Part shown: one piece after another, positions 26,640 through 35,913 of the stretch
How positions within the stretch are numbered: the first letter of the stretch is position 1
Layout of the letters: each line of letters starts with the position of its first letter
NCBI RefSeq assembly: GCF_009739515.1
Contig: NZ_CP046535.1
Coordinates: 186,001 to 250,000 of the forward strand
Length of the DNA stretch: 64,000 bases
Source of the DNA: Sphingomonas profundi
Lineage (GTDB): Bacteria; Pseudomonadota; Alphaproteobacteria; Sphingomonadales; Sphingomonadaceae
Reading direction: 5' to 3'
The notes under the pieces: model-generated
What the model was told of the DNA's origin: nothing
Database searches by the model: none
Seen by the model: only the letters and a program-made list of their open reading frames with translations
Made by a program: the position numbers and the translations under genes

Positions 26640-27371
26640 TCAGAGCGGGCCATGCTCGGCGATGAAGCGGGTGACGGCGTGGCTGCGGTTCACCGCCTTC
26701 AGCTTGCGGCGGGCATTGTCCACATGGAAGCGGGCGGTGGTCTCCGAGATGCCCAGGATGCCGCCGATCTCCCAGTCCGTCTTTCCCTCCGCCACGAAGG
26801 CCAGCGCGTCCCGCTCCCGCGCGCTGAGGCCGGATGGCGTGCGGGGGCGGGGCGGGGCGGCCAGCGGCATCAGCCGTTCCGCGACGATGCCGCCGGCCAG
26901 CGACATCGCCTCGACCAGCGCCGGCGCGATATCCAGCGTCGGAACGCCGATGTGGATCGATGCGATCATCTCGTCCCGACCGTAAGCCGTGGCGCAGATC
27001 CCGTCCGCCAAGCGCGCGGCGGTGAAGGCGCTCCAATAGTCGGCGAAGCGGCGGCTGCCGTGCGGCGCGAAATCGGAGAAGCGGTAGCGCGTCAGGCCGC
27101 GTCTGATCGGCTCCAGCAGCGGGTTCTGCTCGAAGCATATGTAATCGAAGCCGCTGCTGCCGATCCACCCCGCCGCCGCCTGCCGCACCAGCACGCCGCC
27201 CGCGCGCCAGTGCGCCGCCGAGGTCAGCCGGCCCTCGGGGCGCTGGTACAGCCTGACCTGCACGTAGCTGGCGCCGCGCGTCGCGAGATCGGCGGCGAAC
27301 GCCTCCGCCACGCCGGATGCGGTGTTGGCGGCGATCGCCCGCTCGGCCAGGGCAAACACGTCACGCAGCAT
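26640..27371 (-). CDS. LuxR-family transcriptional regulator (LuxR solo)
   Basis: The 243-residue protein has an N-terminal autoinducer-binding-like domain (about 15-160; FDYICFEQNPLL, DFAPHGSRRFADYW) and a C-terminal LuxR helix-turn-helix (LSARERDALAFVAEGKTD, then GISETTARFHVDNARRKL). No LuxI synthase is in the window, so this is a solo regulator, able to sense an acyl-homoserine lactone made elsewhere or another ligand. Its target genes cannot be told. ATG 27371 is the start. Confidence 0.87.
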   Translation of the reverse strand: MLRDVFALAERAIAANTASGVAEAFAADLATRGASYVQVRLYQRPEGRLTSAAHWRAGGVLVRQAAAGWIGSSGFDYICFEQNPLLEPIRRGLTRYRFSDFAPHGSRRFADYWSAFTAARLADGICATAYGRDEMIASIHIGVPTLDIAPALVEAMSLAGGIVAERLMPLAAPPRPRTPSGLSARERDALAFVAEGKTDWEIGGILGISETTARFHVDNARRKLKAVNRSHAVTRFIAEHGPL

Positions 27372-27674
27372 CGATCGACCTCCGCGCGATATTCAAGCCG
27401 AACCGGCGCTGGATGTCATCCACCCGCGTGATGTCCAAAAAGAGACGATCGAAGAAAATCCCCTCGGATCCGAGAGGTGTCGGGCGCGCGCGGCAAGGTT
27501 ACGCCGCTGCCTCGTCTTCGCGCGCCCGCCGCACCGGCAGGCCAGCGCCCCGGCTCGCCCTGTGGCGAGAGGTATGCCGGCCGCCGCACTTGCGACCCGC
27601 GGCGGCCGGCATGCCTGACCTGCATTGCGACGAACGCGGGACGGTCCGGCGCCGTGACGGTGTGATCGGGATAG
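27372..27674. other. Intergenic region, nothing recognised
   Basis: These 303 bases between the LuxR-type gene and tRNA-Gly hold no ORF with family resemblance. The region must contain the promoter of the LuxR-type gene (minus strand) and the end of the tRNA transcript. No clear -35/-10 pair or terminator was found by eye. Confidence 0.5.
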
Positions 27675-27748
27675 TGGAGCGGGTGAAGGGAATCGAACCC
27701 TCCTAGCTAGCTTGGAAGGCTAGTGCATTACCACTATGCTACACCCGC
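27675..27748 (-). tRNA. tRNA-Gly (TCC)
   Basis: On the minus strand the acceptor stem is GCGGGTG/CACCCGC and the anticodon loop is CTTCCAA (anticodon TCC) on the stem CTAGC/GCTAG. The T-loop is GGTTCGATTCC, the discriminator is T and CCA is encoded. The length is 74 bases. Confidence 0.97.
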
Positions 27749-27811
27749 GCGCGTGGCGACGGGCTGGCCGACGCCGTTCCGCCCGGCCTGCCGCGACAGG
27801 GTCGGGAGGAG

Positions 27812-27888
27812 TGGCGCGCCCGGAACGATTCGAACGTCCGACCCTCAGATTCGTAGTCTGATGCTCTATCCAGCTGAGCTACGGGCGC
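27812..27888 (-). tRNA. tRNA-Arg (ACG)
   Basis: On the minus strand the acceptor stem is GCGCCCG/CGGGCGC, followed by the D-arm TAGCTCAGCTGGATAGAG. The anticodon loop is CTACGAA (anticodon ACG) on the stem TCAGA/TCTGA. CCA is encoded, total 77 bases. It lies 63 bases upstream of tRNA-Gly on the same strand, so the pair may be one transcript. Confidence 0.97.
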
Positions 27889-27968
27889 GTTGGAAGGCGT
27901 CTCTAGTCGGCGGCGGGGATCGGCGCAACCCCGTTGCGGTCATTAATGTGACGGCCTAGAGCCGCCGC

Positions 27969-28490
27969 ATGAACCGCCCCGCCACACTGCTGCCGTGCGC
28001 GCTGACGGCGGTGCTGCTGCTCGCCGGATGCGCCGGCAGCGTCGCCTCCTACCCCTCGCTGGCGCCGCGCGCGATCGAGCAGGGGAATGCGGCGCCCGCC
28101 GCCGCCACCGCGCCTGCGGCGCTCGATCCGGCGCTGCTGGCGCAGGCGGCCACGCTGGTCGCGCAGGCGCGGAGCGGCGATGCCGCGTTCGCGACGGCGG
28201 TGGACGGCGGCTGCGCGGCGATCGATCGCGGGCGCGGCGCGGCGCAAGGCGGCGAGGCGTGGGTGGCGGCGCAGCAGGCGCTCTCCGCGATCGAGGCGGC
28301 GCGCACGCCGACCACGGCGGCGCTGGACGATCTCAACACGCTGGTGCTGGATCAGGCGCGGCTGGCGGAGGACAGCCCCCGCCCGGTCGATCTCTCGCCG
28401 CTGACCGATGCCGCGCGCACCGCCGGCGCGCTGGACGCGGCCCAGGCGGCCCGGCTCGACGATCTCAGGGAAGGCGGCTGCCGGCGCTGA
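27969..28490 (+). CDS. Putative lipoprotein
   Basis: The 173-residue product has a lipoprotein signal with the lipobox LLAGC (lipidated Cys21). The rest is alanine-rich and helical (LAQAATLVAQARSGD, AWVAAQQALSAIEAARTP) with no recognised domain. It is predicted to sit in the outer or inner membrane facing the periplasm. The last 26 bases overlap the 3' end of the convergent gamma-carbonic anhydrase gene. The function is unknown. Confidence 0.7.
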   Translation: MNRPATLLPCALTAVLLLAGCAGSVASYPSLAPRAIEQGNAAPAAATAPAALDPALLAQAATLVAQARSGDAAFATAVDGGCAAIDRGRGAAQGGEAWVAAQQALSAIEAARTPTTAALDDLNTLVLDQARLAEDSPRPVDLSPLTDAARTAGALDAAQAARLDDLREGGCRR

Positions 28491-29028
28491 CCGGCCCGGC
28501 GGCCGCGATCTCCGCCCTGTGGCGCCGCGCCAAAGCGACGTAGCGGGCAACCCCGTCCCGGTGGTGCGCCATCTCCTCCGGCGTCAGATCGCGGACATGT
28601 TTGGCCGGGCGGCCGGCCCACATCTGCCCCGCGCCGATGCGCTTGCCCGGCGTCAGCAGCGCGCCGGCGGCGAGCATCCCGTCCTCCGCGATCTCGCACC
28701 CGTCCATCACGATCGCGCCGAGCCCCACGAAGCTGCGGTCGTGCAGCGTGCAGCCGTGGATCATCGCGAGGTGGCCGATCAGGCAGTCGGCGCCGATCAC
28801 GGTGGACCAGCGCTTCGTCGTGACATGGACGACGCTGCCGTCCTGGATGTTGCTGCGCGGGCCGATCGCGATCGCATCCACGTCGCCGCGCAGCACGCAA
28901 TTGTACCAGATGCTCGCCTCCGCCCCGATCCGCACGTCGCCGATGATGCGGGTGCCGGGGGCGACGAAGGCGGTCGCGTCGATCGCCGGCCGGGCGCCCT
29001 CGAACGGCAGGATCGTCACGCCGTCCAT
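28465..29028 (-). CDS. Gamma-carbonic anhydrase family protein
   Basis: This 187-residue left-handed beta-helix protein has hexapeptide repeats (VAPGTRIIGDVRIGAEASIW) and the metal-ligand histidines in DGSVVHVT and IGHLAMIHGCTLHD. Members either hydrate CO2 or act as acyl-CoA/ferripyochelin-binding-like proteins with little measured activity. The start overlaps the acetyltransferase stop by 13 bases, so it appears to be the last gene of the fdhD-hemB operon. Confidence 0.9.
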   Translation of the reverse strand: MDGVTILPFEGARPAIDATAFVAPGTRIIGDVRIGAEASIWYNCVLRGDVDAIAIGPRSNIQDGSVVHVTTKRWSTVIGADCLIGHLAMIHGCTLHDRSFVGLGAIVMDGCEIAEDGMLAAGALLTPGKRIGAGQMWAGRPAKHVRDLTPEEMAHHRDGVARYVALARRHRAEIAAAGPVSAGSRLP

Positions 29029-29558
29029 GCGGCCCTCTCGATCACGTAGACGATCGTCGGATTATCCTCGGGCGGGAAGCGCGCGTCGTGGAAGTCGAGC
29101 GCGTGGCGGCGGGTCAGGCCCAGTCGCTCCATCAGCCCCCAGGAGGCGCGGTTGCGCTCGCTGGTGATCGACACGATCCGTTCCGCGTCGAGACGGCGGA
29201 AGGCGAAATCCAGCGAGGCGGCGGCGGCCTCGCGGGCATAGCCCTGGCCCCATGTCTCGCGGGCGATGCGCCAGCCGATCTCCAGCTCTCCCTGCAGCGG
29301 CGCGCCCACGGCATCGATCAGCTTCAGCCCGCAGGTGCCGATCGCCACGCCGTCGGCCTTGCGCTCGATCACCCAGAAGCCGTGGCCGCGCTGCGCCTGC
29401 AGGGCGATCATGCGATCGATGCGGGCGTCGCTGGCGGCGCGATCCTGCGGGCCGCCGAGATGCTCCATCACGATCGGGCAGGCCGATTGCGCCGCCGCCC
29501 AGTCGCGATCGTCCTCGCGCCATTCGCGCAGGATCAGGCGCGGCGTCTCGGCGATCAC
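29016..29558 (-). CDS. GNAT-family N-acetyltransferase (RimJ/RimL-like)
   Basis: The 180-residue protein begins with ETPRLILREWREDD, typical of the RimJ/RimL branch that acetylates protein N-termini or small amines. The acetyl-CoA loop region reads IGWRIARETWGQGYAREAAA, and the C-terminal helix contains RASWGLMERLGL. The substrate is unknown. It overlaps hemB by 4 bases and the carbonic anhydrase gene by 13, so the three are translationally coupled. Confidence 0.88.
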   Translation of the reverse strand: MIAETPRLILREWREDDRDWAAAQSACPIVMEHLGGPQDRAASDARIDRMIALQAQRGHGFWVIERKADGVAIGTCGLKLIDAVGAPLQGELEIGWRIARETWGQGYAREAAAASLDFAFRRLDAERIVSITSERNRASWGLMERLGLTRRHALDFHDARFPPEDNPTIVYVIERAAWTA

Positions 29559-30541
29559 GCCAGCAGCCGGGCGATATGCAGCGCGTGATAGGTCAGCACG
29601 CCGGAGCAGCCGGCGCGGCGGAACGCGGTCAGCGTCTCCAGCGCGATCGCGTCGCGATCGGCGGCGCCGGCCGCGACCGCCGCCTCGATCATCGCATATT
29701 CGCCGCTCACCTGATAGGCGAACACCGGCACCGCGAACCGCTCCTTCACGCGGCGGACGATGTCGAGATAGGGCAGGCCGGGCTTCACCATCACGCTGTC
29801 CGCCCCTTCGGCTAGGTCCAGCGCCACCTCGCGCAGCGCCTCCTCGCCATTGGCCGGGTCCATCTGGTAGCCGCGCTTGTCGCCCTTCAGCAGCCCGCCG
29901 GAGCCCACCGCGTCGCGGAACGGGCCGTAGAAGGCGGAGGCGTATTTGGCGGCATAGGCCATGATCTGCACGTTCCGATAGCCCTCGCCCTCCAGCGCGG
30001 CGCGGATCGCGGCGACGCGGCCGTCCATCATGTCGGAGGGTGCGACGATGTCCGCCCCGGCGCGCGCCTGGACGAGCGCCTGGAGGACGAGCTGCTCGGT
30101 CGTCTCGTCGTTCAGAACATAGCCGCGGGCGTCCGTCAGCCCGTCATGCGCGTGGCTGGTATAAGGATCGAGCGCCACGTCGGTCAGGATGCCGATCTCC
30201 GGCACCGCATCCTTCACCGCGCGGATGGCGCGGCACATCAGATTGTCCGGGTTCAGCGCCTCGCGGCCGTCTTCGGTGCGCAGCGCGCGCGGCGTGTTGG
30301 GGAAGAAGGCGAGGCAGGGTATGCCGAGCGCCGCGGCCTCCCGCGCGCGCGCCACCACCAGATCGACCGACCAGCGCGACACGCCCGGCAGCATGACGAC
30401 GGGATCCTCGACGCCGACGCCCTCGGTGATGAACAGCGGCCAGATCAGGTTGGCCGGCGAGAGGCTGGTCTCCGCCACCATCGCGCGGCTCCAGCCGGCG
30501 GCGCGCGCGCGGCGCATGCGGAGGGCGGGAAAACTGGTCAT
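29555..30541 (-). CDS. hemB: Porphobilinogen synthase (delta-aminolevulinic acid dehydratase)
   Basis: HemB condenses two 5-aminolevulinates to porphobilinogen in heme synthesis. The 328-residue protein shows the two Schiff-base lysines in YAAKYASAFYG and MVKPGLPYLDI. The metal region reads DVALDPYTSHAHDG, without the cysteines of zinc enzymes, so it belongs to the Mg/K-dependent type common in alphaproteobacteria. It ends overlapping the acetyltransferase start (4 bases) and follows fdhD by 42 bases. Confidence 0.96.
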   Translation of the reverse strand: MTSFPALRMRRARAAGWSRAMVAETSLSPANLIWPLFITEGVGVEDPVVMLPGVSRWSVDLVVARAREAAALGIPCLAFFPNTPRALRTEDGREALNPDNLMCRAIRAVKDAVPEIGILTDVALDPYTSHAHDGLTDARGYVLNDETTEQLVLQALVQARAGADIVAPSDMMDGRVAAIRAALEGEGYRNVQIMAYAAKYASAFYGPFRDAVGSGGLLKGDKRGYQMDPANGEEALREVALDLAEGADSVMVKPGLPYLDIVRRVKERFAVPVFAYQVSGEYAMIEAAVAAGAADRDAIALETLTAFRRAGCSGVLTYHALHIARLLA

Positions 30542-30583
30542 CGTCGATACTCTCCGGGGCGGTCCTCTCTGGCCAAGGCGGGC

Positions 30584-31372
30584 TTAGCCTGCCTGCCGGC
30601 CCGCATCCAGTGCGGCATCCGGGCGGGCCAGCGCCACCAGCCGCAGCCCCGCCGCCGCCGCCCGGTCGATCGCGAGGCTGGTGGGGGCGGAGACGGTGGC
30701 CAGCATCGGACATCCGGCCAGCACCGCCTTCTCCACCAGCTCGAACGAGCAGCGCGACGAGAGCAGGGCGAAGCCGCCATCCCAGCCGATGCCCTGCCGC
30801 AGCATCGCGCCGATCAGCTTGTCGAACGCGTTGTGCCGGCCGACATCCTCGCGCGCCAGGCGGATCGTGCCGTCCGCGCCGCAGAGCGCGGCGGCGTGGG
30901 TGGCGCCGGTGGCGCGGTTCAGCGGCTGGTGATCGCGCAAGGCCCCGAGCGCGGCGAAGATCGCCGCGTCCGGCGCTGTGCAGGCGACGGTGACGGCGGG
31001 GAGGGGGCGCAGCGCCTGCTCCAGATTCTCCAGCCCGCACAGGCCGCACGAGGATTCGGACACGCGGTGGCGGACGCGATCGACGACGCGGTCGACGCGT
31101 GACGGGGCGAGCGTGACGCGCAGGATCAGTCCGCCGGCGGCGTCATGCGTCGCCACATCCAGGCAGTCGGCCGCGTCATCGATCAGTCGCTCGGCATGGG
31201 CAAAGCCGTAGGCGAAATCGGTGAGGTCGGCCGGCGTTGCCATCATCACGGCATAGCCGAGCCCGTTCAACTCGATCGCGACCGGCGCCTCGACGGCCAG
31301 CGCGCGATCCTGGGGCATGCGGGTGCCATCCGGCGCGATGCGGGTGAAAAGATGGCGGATAGTGGCGTCCAT
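30584..31372 (-). CDS. fdhD: Formate dehydrogenase accessory sulfurtransferase FdhD
   Basis: FdhD passes sulfur from a cysteine desulfurase to the molybdenum cofactor of formate dehydrogenase. The 262-residue protein has the CGLCG motif with the reactive cysteines at about 112-115 and REDVGRHNAFDKLIG, the cofactor-binding segment. No formate dehydrogenase is in the window, so its partner must be elsewhere. It is the first gene of the apparent operon leading into hemB and lies divergently 29 bases from the lipid kinase. Confidence 0.93.
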   Translation of the reverse strand: MDATIRHLFTRIAPDGTRMPQDRALAVEAPVAIELNGLGYAVMMATPADLTDFAYGFAHAERLIDDAADCLDVATHDAAGGLILRVTLAPSRVDRVVDRVRHRVSESSCGLCGLENLEQALRPLPAVTVACTAPDAAIFAALGALRDHQPLNRATGATHAAALCGADGTIRLAREDVGRHNAFDKLIGAMLRQGIGWDGGFALLSSRCSFELVEKAVLAGCPMLATVSAPTSLAIDRAAAAGLRLVALARPDAALDAGRQAG

Positions 31373-31401
31373 GGCATGTTCGTAGAGGCGGAAAAGGCGT
31401 G

Positions 31402-32574
31402 ATGCACCCGAAACACGCGAAACGACGTTCAGCCGGCATGGACACCCTGCCGCGCTCCGCCACGCTCGTCGTCAATGCGCAGTCGCGAAAGGGGCGCGAG
31501 ACCTACCGACAGGCCTGCGCCAAGCTGCGCGCCGCCGGCGTGACGATCGATTCATCCCATGCGGTGCGCGATCCCAAGCGGCTCGGCGAATATGTGCGGC
31601 GGGCGGTGGAGAGTGGCGCGCCGATGGTGATCGTCGGCGGTGGCGACGGCTCGCTCTCCTCATCGGTCGACTATTTCGTCGGGCATGATTGCGTGTTCGC
31701 CCTGCTGCCGCTGGGCACCGCCAACAGCTTCGCGCGCGGGCTCGGCATCTCGCTGGATCTGGACGGGGCGATCGACGTGATCGCCAACGGCCGGCCGCGC
31801 CGCATCGATCTGGGCATGATCGACGGCGACTATTTCGCCAATTGCGCGGCGGTGGGCATATCGCCGCTGATCGCCGAGACGGTGCCGCACGGGCTGAAGA
31901 AGATGCTGGGGCGGATCGGCTATCTCGGCTGGGCGGCGTTCCAGCTCACCCGCTTCCGCCCGTTCCGGCTGACGGTGGGCGAGGGGCCGGATGCCGAGAC
32001 GATCGACGCGCTGGAGGTGCGGATCGCCAACGGCGCCTATCATGGCGGCACCGAGCTGGTGGAGGATGCCGAGCTCGACAGCGGCGAGATCGTGGTGCAG
32101 GCGGTGATCGGCAACGCCCGCCACCGGCTGATCTACAGCTGGGGCGCCAGCTTCCTGAAAATGCGCGCGCGCAAGCGCACCGTGCGCGAGTTCCACGGGC
32201 GGTCGCTGCGCATCGTCACCGATCCGCCGCTGCCGATCTCGATCGACGGCGAGGTGCTGGCGCACACGCCGGTGACGGCGCGCGTCGCCAGGGGCGTGCT
32301 GGTGGTGGCGGCGCCGCTGGAGACCGTGTCGGCGGACAGCCCCGGTCAGCCAAGTCGGGCGAGCGCCGCCTCCAGCCGCTCGATCTCGGCGGCGAACGCC
32401 ACCAGCCGCTCCCTGTTCTCCTCCACCACCTCGGGCTTGGCGCGCTCGACGAAGCTCGGATTGTCGAGCTTCTTCGTGGTGGCGGCGAGTTCCCTGGTCG
32501 TCGCCGCGATCGTCTTGGCGAGGCGCGACCGCTCGGCCGCCAAATCCACCACGCCCTCCAGCGGCAGCACGTAG
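31402..32574 (+). CDS. Diacylglycerol/lipid kinase family protein, with 3' overlap into valS
   Basis: The catalytic part (about residues 15-305) carries the DAGK motif [32 protein letters not shown] and [16 protein letters not shown], so it should phosphorylate a lipid with ATP at the membrane. The start is ATG 31402 with GGAAAAGG upstream; ATG 31438 is possible. The fold should end near [11 protein letters not shown], but no stop follows and the frame continues for about 80 serine/alanine-rich residues antisense to the last 229 bases of valS. That tail is unlike the family and may be neutral read-on. Confidence 0.82.
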   Translation: MHPKHAKRRSAGMDTLPRSATLVVNAQSRKGRETYRQACAKLRAAGVTIDSSHAVRDPKRLGEYVRRAVESGAPMVIVGGGDGSLSSSVDYFVGHDCVFALLPLGTANSFARGLGISLDLDGAIDVIANGRPRRIDLGMIDGDYFANCAAVGISPLIAETVPHGLKKMLGRIGYLGWAAFQLTRFRPFRLTVGEGPDAETIDALEVRIANGAYHGGTELVEDAELDSGEIVVQAVIGNARHRLIYSWGASFLKMRARKRTVREFHGRSLRIVTDPPLPISIDGEVLAHTPVTARVARGVLVVAAPLETVSADSPGQPSRASAASSRSISAANATSRSLFSSTTSGLARSTKLGLSSFFVVAASSLVVAAIVLARRDRSAAKSTTPSSGST

Positions 32575-35252
32575 GTCGCCTCGTCCAGCACCAGTTGCAG
32601 CGCGCCGCCGACTGGGGCCGGATCGGCACTGATCCCCTCGATGCGGGCGAGCCGGGAGAGCGGGGCGGACTGGCGCTCCAGCCGGGCGCGCGTCTCGGCC
32701 GAGGCGTCGCGCACGTGCAGCGGCAGCTTCGCGCCCGGCGGCACGTTCAGCTCCGTGCGGGCGGCGCGCACGGCCGAGACGAGGCGGACGAGCCAGTTCA
32801 CCTCTGCCTGCGCTGCCGGATCGATCGCGCGCGCGTCCGCCATCGGCCATTTGGCGAGGATCAGGTCGCAGGGCCGATCGCCCAGGGCGTGCCACAGTTC
32901 CTCGGTGATGAACGGCATGAACGGGTGGAGCATCACGAGGATCTGGTCGAGCACCCAGCCGGCGACGGCCTTCGTCTCCTCGCCGATCTCGCCTTTGATC
33001 AGCTCCAGATACCAGTCGCAGAAGGTGGCCCAGGTGAACTGGTAGATCGTGTTCGCCGCCTCGTCGAAGCGCAGGTCGGCGAGCGCGAGATCGAGCGCCT
33101 GCACCGTCCGCACCGTCTCGGCCACGATCCAGCGGTTGACCGGCGCGGCCGCCGCCGGCGGCTCCAGCGACTGCGAGGCGCCGATGCCGTTCGACTGCGC
33201 GAAGCGGGCGGCGTTCCACAGCTTGGTGGCGAAGTTGCGATACCCCTCCACGCGCCGCTCATCCAGCTTGATATCGCGCCCCTGGCTCTCTATCGCGGCC
33301 AGGGTGAAGCGCAGCGCATCCGCGCCGTAGCGATCGATCAGGCCGAGCGGATCGACCGTATTGCCCTTCGACTTCGACATCTTCGACCCGTCCGGCGCGC
33401 GGACGAGGCCGTGGAGGTAGAGCGTCTTCCAGGGCTTCGCGCCCATGAACTCGAACCCCTGCATCGCCATCCGCGCATCCCAGAAGAACAGGATGTCGAA
33501 ACCGGAGACGAGCACGTCGCTGGGATAGTGGCGGGACAGCATGCTCCCCCTCCCTTTCAAGGGAGGGGGCTGGGGGGTGGGTGACGCCGGACGCCTGTCG
33601 AGAGCGGCGTCACCCACCCCAACCCCTCCCTTGAAAGGGAGGGACTCTTCGCCACCGCCCGGCCAGCCGAGCGTGGCGAACGGCCAGAGGGCGGAGGAGA
33701 ACCAGGTGTCGAGAACGTCGGGGTCACGGAAGATCGTGATCTCGGGCTCACGATCTGGCGGCCAAATTGTTTTTACGACTTGATGCATCTCTTCCTGTTC
33801 AAGGATTTGAATGCGATCGGGCGCCACGCCGTAATACTGAGATGCAGACGATCGAATTTCTTCGTCTGACGCGCCAACGAATCCGATATTTCCCGCGATC
33901 GATCCACGAGCAGGGTCGTTGTTGACGCTCAGTTGAAGGCCGAGAGCGGGATTAGCGGCTGCAACGGCCGGCCTCTCTGGACCAAAGCAGGCGGGTATGC
34001 GGTGCCCCCACCACAACTGCCGCGACACGCACCACGGCTGGATATTCTCCAGCCACTGATACCAGGTCTTCTTCCAGCTTTCCGGCACCACGCGGATGTC
34101 GCCGGAGCGGACGGCGTCGATCGCCGGGCCGGCCAGCGCCTTGGCGTCGACATACCATTGGTCGGTCAGCCACGGTTCGATCACCACGCCGGAGCGGTCG
34201 CCATAGGGCGTCTGGATGACGCGCGGCTCCACCTTCTCCAGCACGCCCGCCGCATCCAGCGCGGTGACGACCGCCTCGCGCGCGTCCTCCACCATCAGGC
34301 CGAGATACGCTTCCGGGATCAGCCCGTCGGCGGTCTGGACGATGCGCGCCTCGGCATCGAGCATGTTCAGCATCTCGGCCGCCTTGAAGCCCGCGCGCCG
34401 GCCCACCTCGAAATCGTTGAAGTCGTGCCCCGGCGTGATCTTCACCGCGCCGCTGCCGAGCGCCGGATCGGCATGCTCGTCCGCGACGATCGGGATCAGG
34501 CGGCCGGTGATCGGCAGGCGCACGTTGCGGCCGATCAGCGCCAGGTAGCGCTCGTCCTCAGGATGCACCGCCACCGCCATGTCGGCCAGCATCGTCTCCG
34601 GCCGGGTCGTCGCGACGGAGATGTGGCCGGAGCCGTCCTCCAGCGGGTAGCGCAGGTGCCAGAAGCTGCCCTGTTTCTCCCGCGTCTCCACCTCGAGGTC
34701 GGAGATGGCGGTCTTCAGGCCGGGATCCCAGTTCACCAGCCTCTTGTCGCGGTAGATCAGCCCCTTGGCGTGCAGATCGACGAACACCTTGACGACGGCC
34801 CTGGAGAAGCCCGGGTCCATCGTGAAACGCTCGTTCGCCCAGTCGCACGATGCGCCCAGGCGGCGCAGCTGCCGCGTGATCGTGCCGCCGCTCTCCTCCT
34901 TCCACGCCCAGACGCGTTCGACGAACTGGTCGCGGGTGAGATCGGTGCGCTTCTGGCCGCGGTCGTTCATCTGCCGCTCGACCACCATCTGGGTGGCGAT
35001 GCCGGCATGATCGGTGCCGACGACCCACAGCGCATCCTTGCCCTGCAGCCGGGCGTGACGGATCAATATGTCCTGCAACGTATTGTCCAGCGCGTGGCCG
35101 ATGTGCAGCGAGCCGGTGACGTTCGGCGGCGGGATCAGGATCGTATAGGGATCGGCCTCCGGCCGGGCCGGGCGGAAGCGGCCCTCCGCCTCCCAATGGG
35201 CGTACCAGCGCGCCTCGATGGCGGCGGGATCGAAGGTCTTGTCGATGGTCAT
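32346..35252 (-). CDS. valS: Valyl-tRNA synthetase with two internal insertions
   Basis: ValS charges tRNA-Val. The 968-residue class I enzyme has the HIGH signature in [15 protein letters not shown], the KMSKS loop in [11 protein letters not shown] and a C-terminal coiled coil with [14 protein letters not shown]. Two stretches depart from the family. After [11 protein letters not shown] about 55 extra residues of lower GC (33735-33990) precede [11 protein letters not shown]. Then, after LGWPGGG, about 35 residues encoded by a palindromic repeat precede [11 protein letters not shown]. Both keep the frame. Both lie in the catalytic domain before KMSKS, so they must be tolerated as surface loops if this is the only valS. 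Confidence 0.94.
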   Translation of the reverse strand: MTIDKTFDPAAIEARWYAHWEAEGRFRPARPEADPYTILIPPPNVTGSLHIGHALDNTLQDILIRHARLQGKDALWVVGTDHAGIATQMVVERQMNDRGQKRTDLTRDQFVERVWAWKEESGGTITRQLRRLGASCDWANERFTMDPGFSRAVVKVFVDLHAKGLIYRDKRLVNWDPGLKTAISDLEVETREKQGSFWHLRYPLEDGSGHISVATTRPETMLADMAVAVHPEDERYLALIGRNVRLPITGRLIPIVADEHADPALGSGAVKITPGHDFNDFEVGRRAGFKAAEMLNMLDAEARIVQTADGLIPEAYLGLMVEDAREAVVTALDAAGVLEKVEPRVIQTPYGDRSGVVIEPWLTDQWYVDAKALAGPAIDAVRSGDIRVVPESWKKTWYQWLENIQPWCVSRQLWWGHRIPACFGPERPAVAAANPALGLQLSVNNDPARGSIAGNIGFVGASDEEIRSSASQYYGVAPDRIQILEQEEMHQVVKTIWPPDREPEITIFRDPDVLDTWFSSALWPFATLGWPGGGEESLPFKGGVGVGDAALDRRPASPTPQPPPLKGRGSMLSRHYPSDVLVSGFDILFFWDARMAMQGFEFMGAKPWKTLYLHGLVRAPDGSKMSKSKGNTVDPLGLIDRYGADALRFTLAAIESQGRDIKLDERRVEGYRNFATKLWNAARFAQSNGIGASQSLEPPAAAAPVNRWIVAETVRTVQALDLALADLRFDEAANTIYQFTWATFCDWYLELIKGEIGEETKAVAGWVLDQILVMLHPFMPFITEELWHALGDRPCDLILAKWPMADARAIDPAAQAEVNWLVRLVSAVRAARTELNVPPGAKLPLHVRDASAETRARLERQSAPLSRLARIEGISADPAPVGGALQLVLDEATYVLPLEGVVDLAAERSRLAKTIAATTRELAATTKKLDNPSFVERAKPEVVEENRERLVAFAAEIERLEAALARLG
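33548..33643. repeat. Palindromic repeat inserted in frame in valS
   Basis: Each end is a 20-base near-palindrome (CCCTCCCTTTCAAGGGAGGG at 33548-33567; CCCTCCCTTGAAAGGGAGGG at 33624-33643). The arms extend inward as GGCTGGGGGGTGGGTGACGCC against the complement of GGCGTCACCCACCCCAACC, so about 40 bases fold onto the other 40 around a short loop. Elements of this type are scattered between genes in sphingomonads. This one is translated as part of valS, with no stop in the valS frame. Confidence 0.85.
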
Positions 35253-35376
35253 GGGGGCGCGTCTTAGAGCGTGATCGTTCGGGGTGGAAGCGCGTCGCGC
35301 GGCCGGTGAGCGGACCGGGCGGCACGGACGTCGATCCCGCCTGCGGTGCGGGACGCGGCGATCCGGCCGGAAGCGG

Positions 35377-35904
35377 CTACAGCGCCTTGCCGGTGATGCG
35401 GGCGATCTCGCGCGCCACCAGCGACTCGACGAGCTCGGGCAAGCGGGCGTCGAGCCACTCCTTGAGCATCGGCCGCAGCAGCTCGCGCACCAGATTGTCG
35501 AGGGTGTTGTCCGCGCCCGGCGTGCGCAGCACCATCGACGACAAGGAGGAGAGCGCCTGGCGGCTGGCGCAAGCGGCGTCCTCCGACACCAGCGAGGGCA
35601 GGGGATCGGCGACCGGCGGCGGGGTCGGTGCCGCCGGCGACAGCGGCGCGGCGCGCGGCTGCTCGCGCGCGGGCGGCGGCGTGGCGGCGATCTCGGCGAC
35701 CGGAGGCGCCGGTGGTGGCGCGGCGGGAGGGACGAGTTCGGTGAGTTCCAGCACCGGCTCCGGCTCCGGCTCGGCTGCGACCGGCTCGGCGCGGGGTCGC
35801 GGCCGGCTGCCGTTCAGGGCGAGGCCGTCGTCGGCGATGATGCGCTTGATGGAGGCGAGGATCTCCTCCATCGACGGTTCGGTTCGAAGATCGCCCATGT
35901 CCAT
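35377..35904 (-). CDS. popZ: Cell-pole-organizing protein PopZ (DUF2497)
   Basis: PopZ forms a polar matrix that anchors ParB/centromeres and recruits cell-cycle proteins in alphaproteobacteria. The 175-residue protein has the N-terminal helix [20 protein letters not shown], a proline/alanine-rich linker of about 85 residues and the C-terminal oligomerisation helices ([31 protein letters not shown]). The linker is less acidic than in Caulobacter. Start is ATG 35904 or 35898. It follows tolC by 9 bases on the same strand. Confidence 0.88.
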   Translation of the reverse strand: MDMGDLRTEPSMEEILASIKRIIADDGLALNGSRPRPRAEPVAAEPEPEPVLELTELVPPAAPPPAPPVAEIAATPPPAREQPRAAPLSPAAPTPPPVADPLPSLVSEDAACASRQALSSLSSMVLRTPGADNTLDNLVRELLRPMLKEWLDARLPELVESLVAREIARITGKAL

Positions 35905-35913
35905 GCTTATCGA

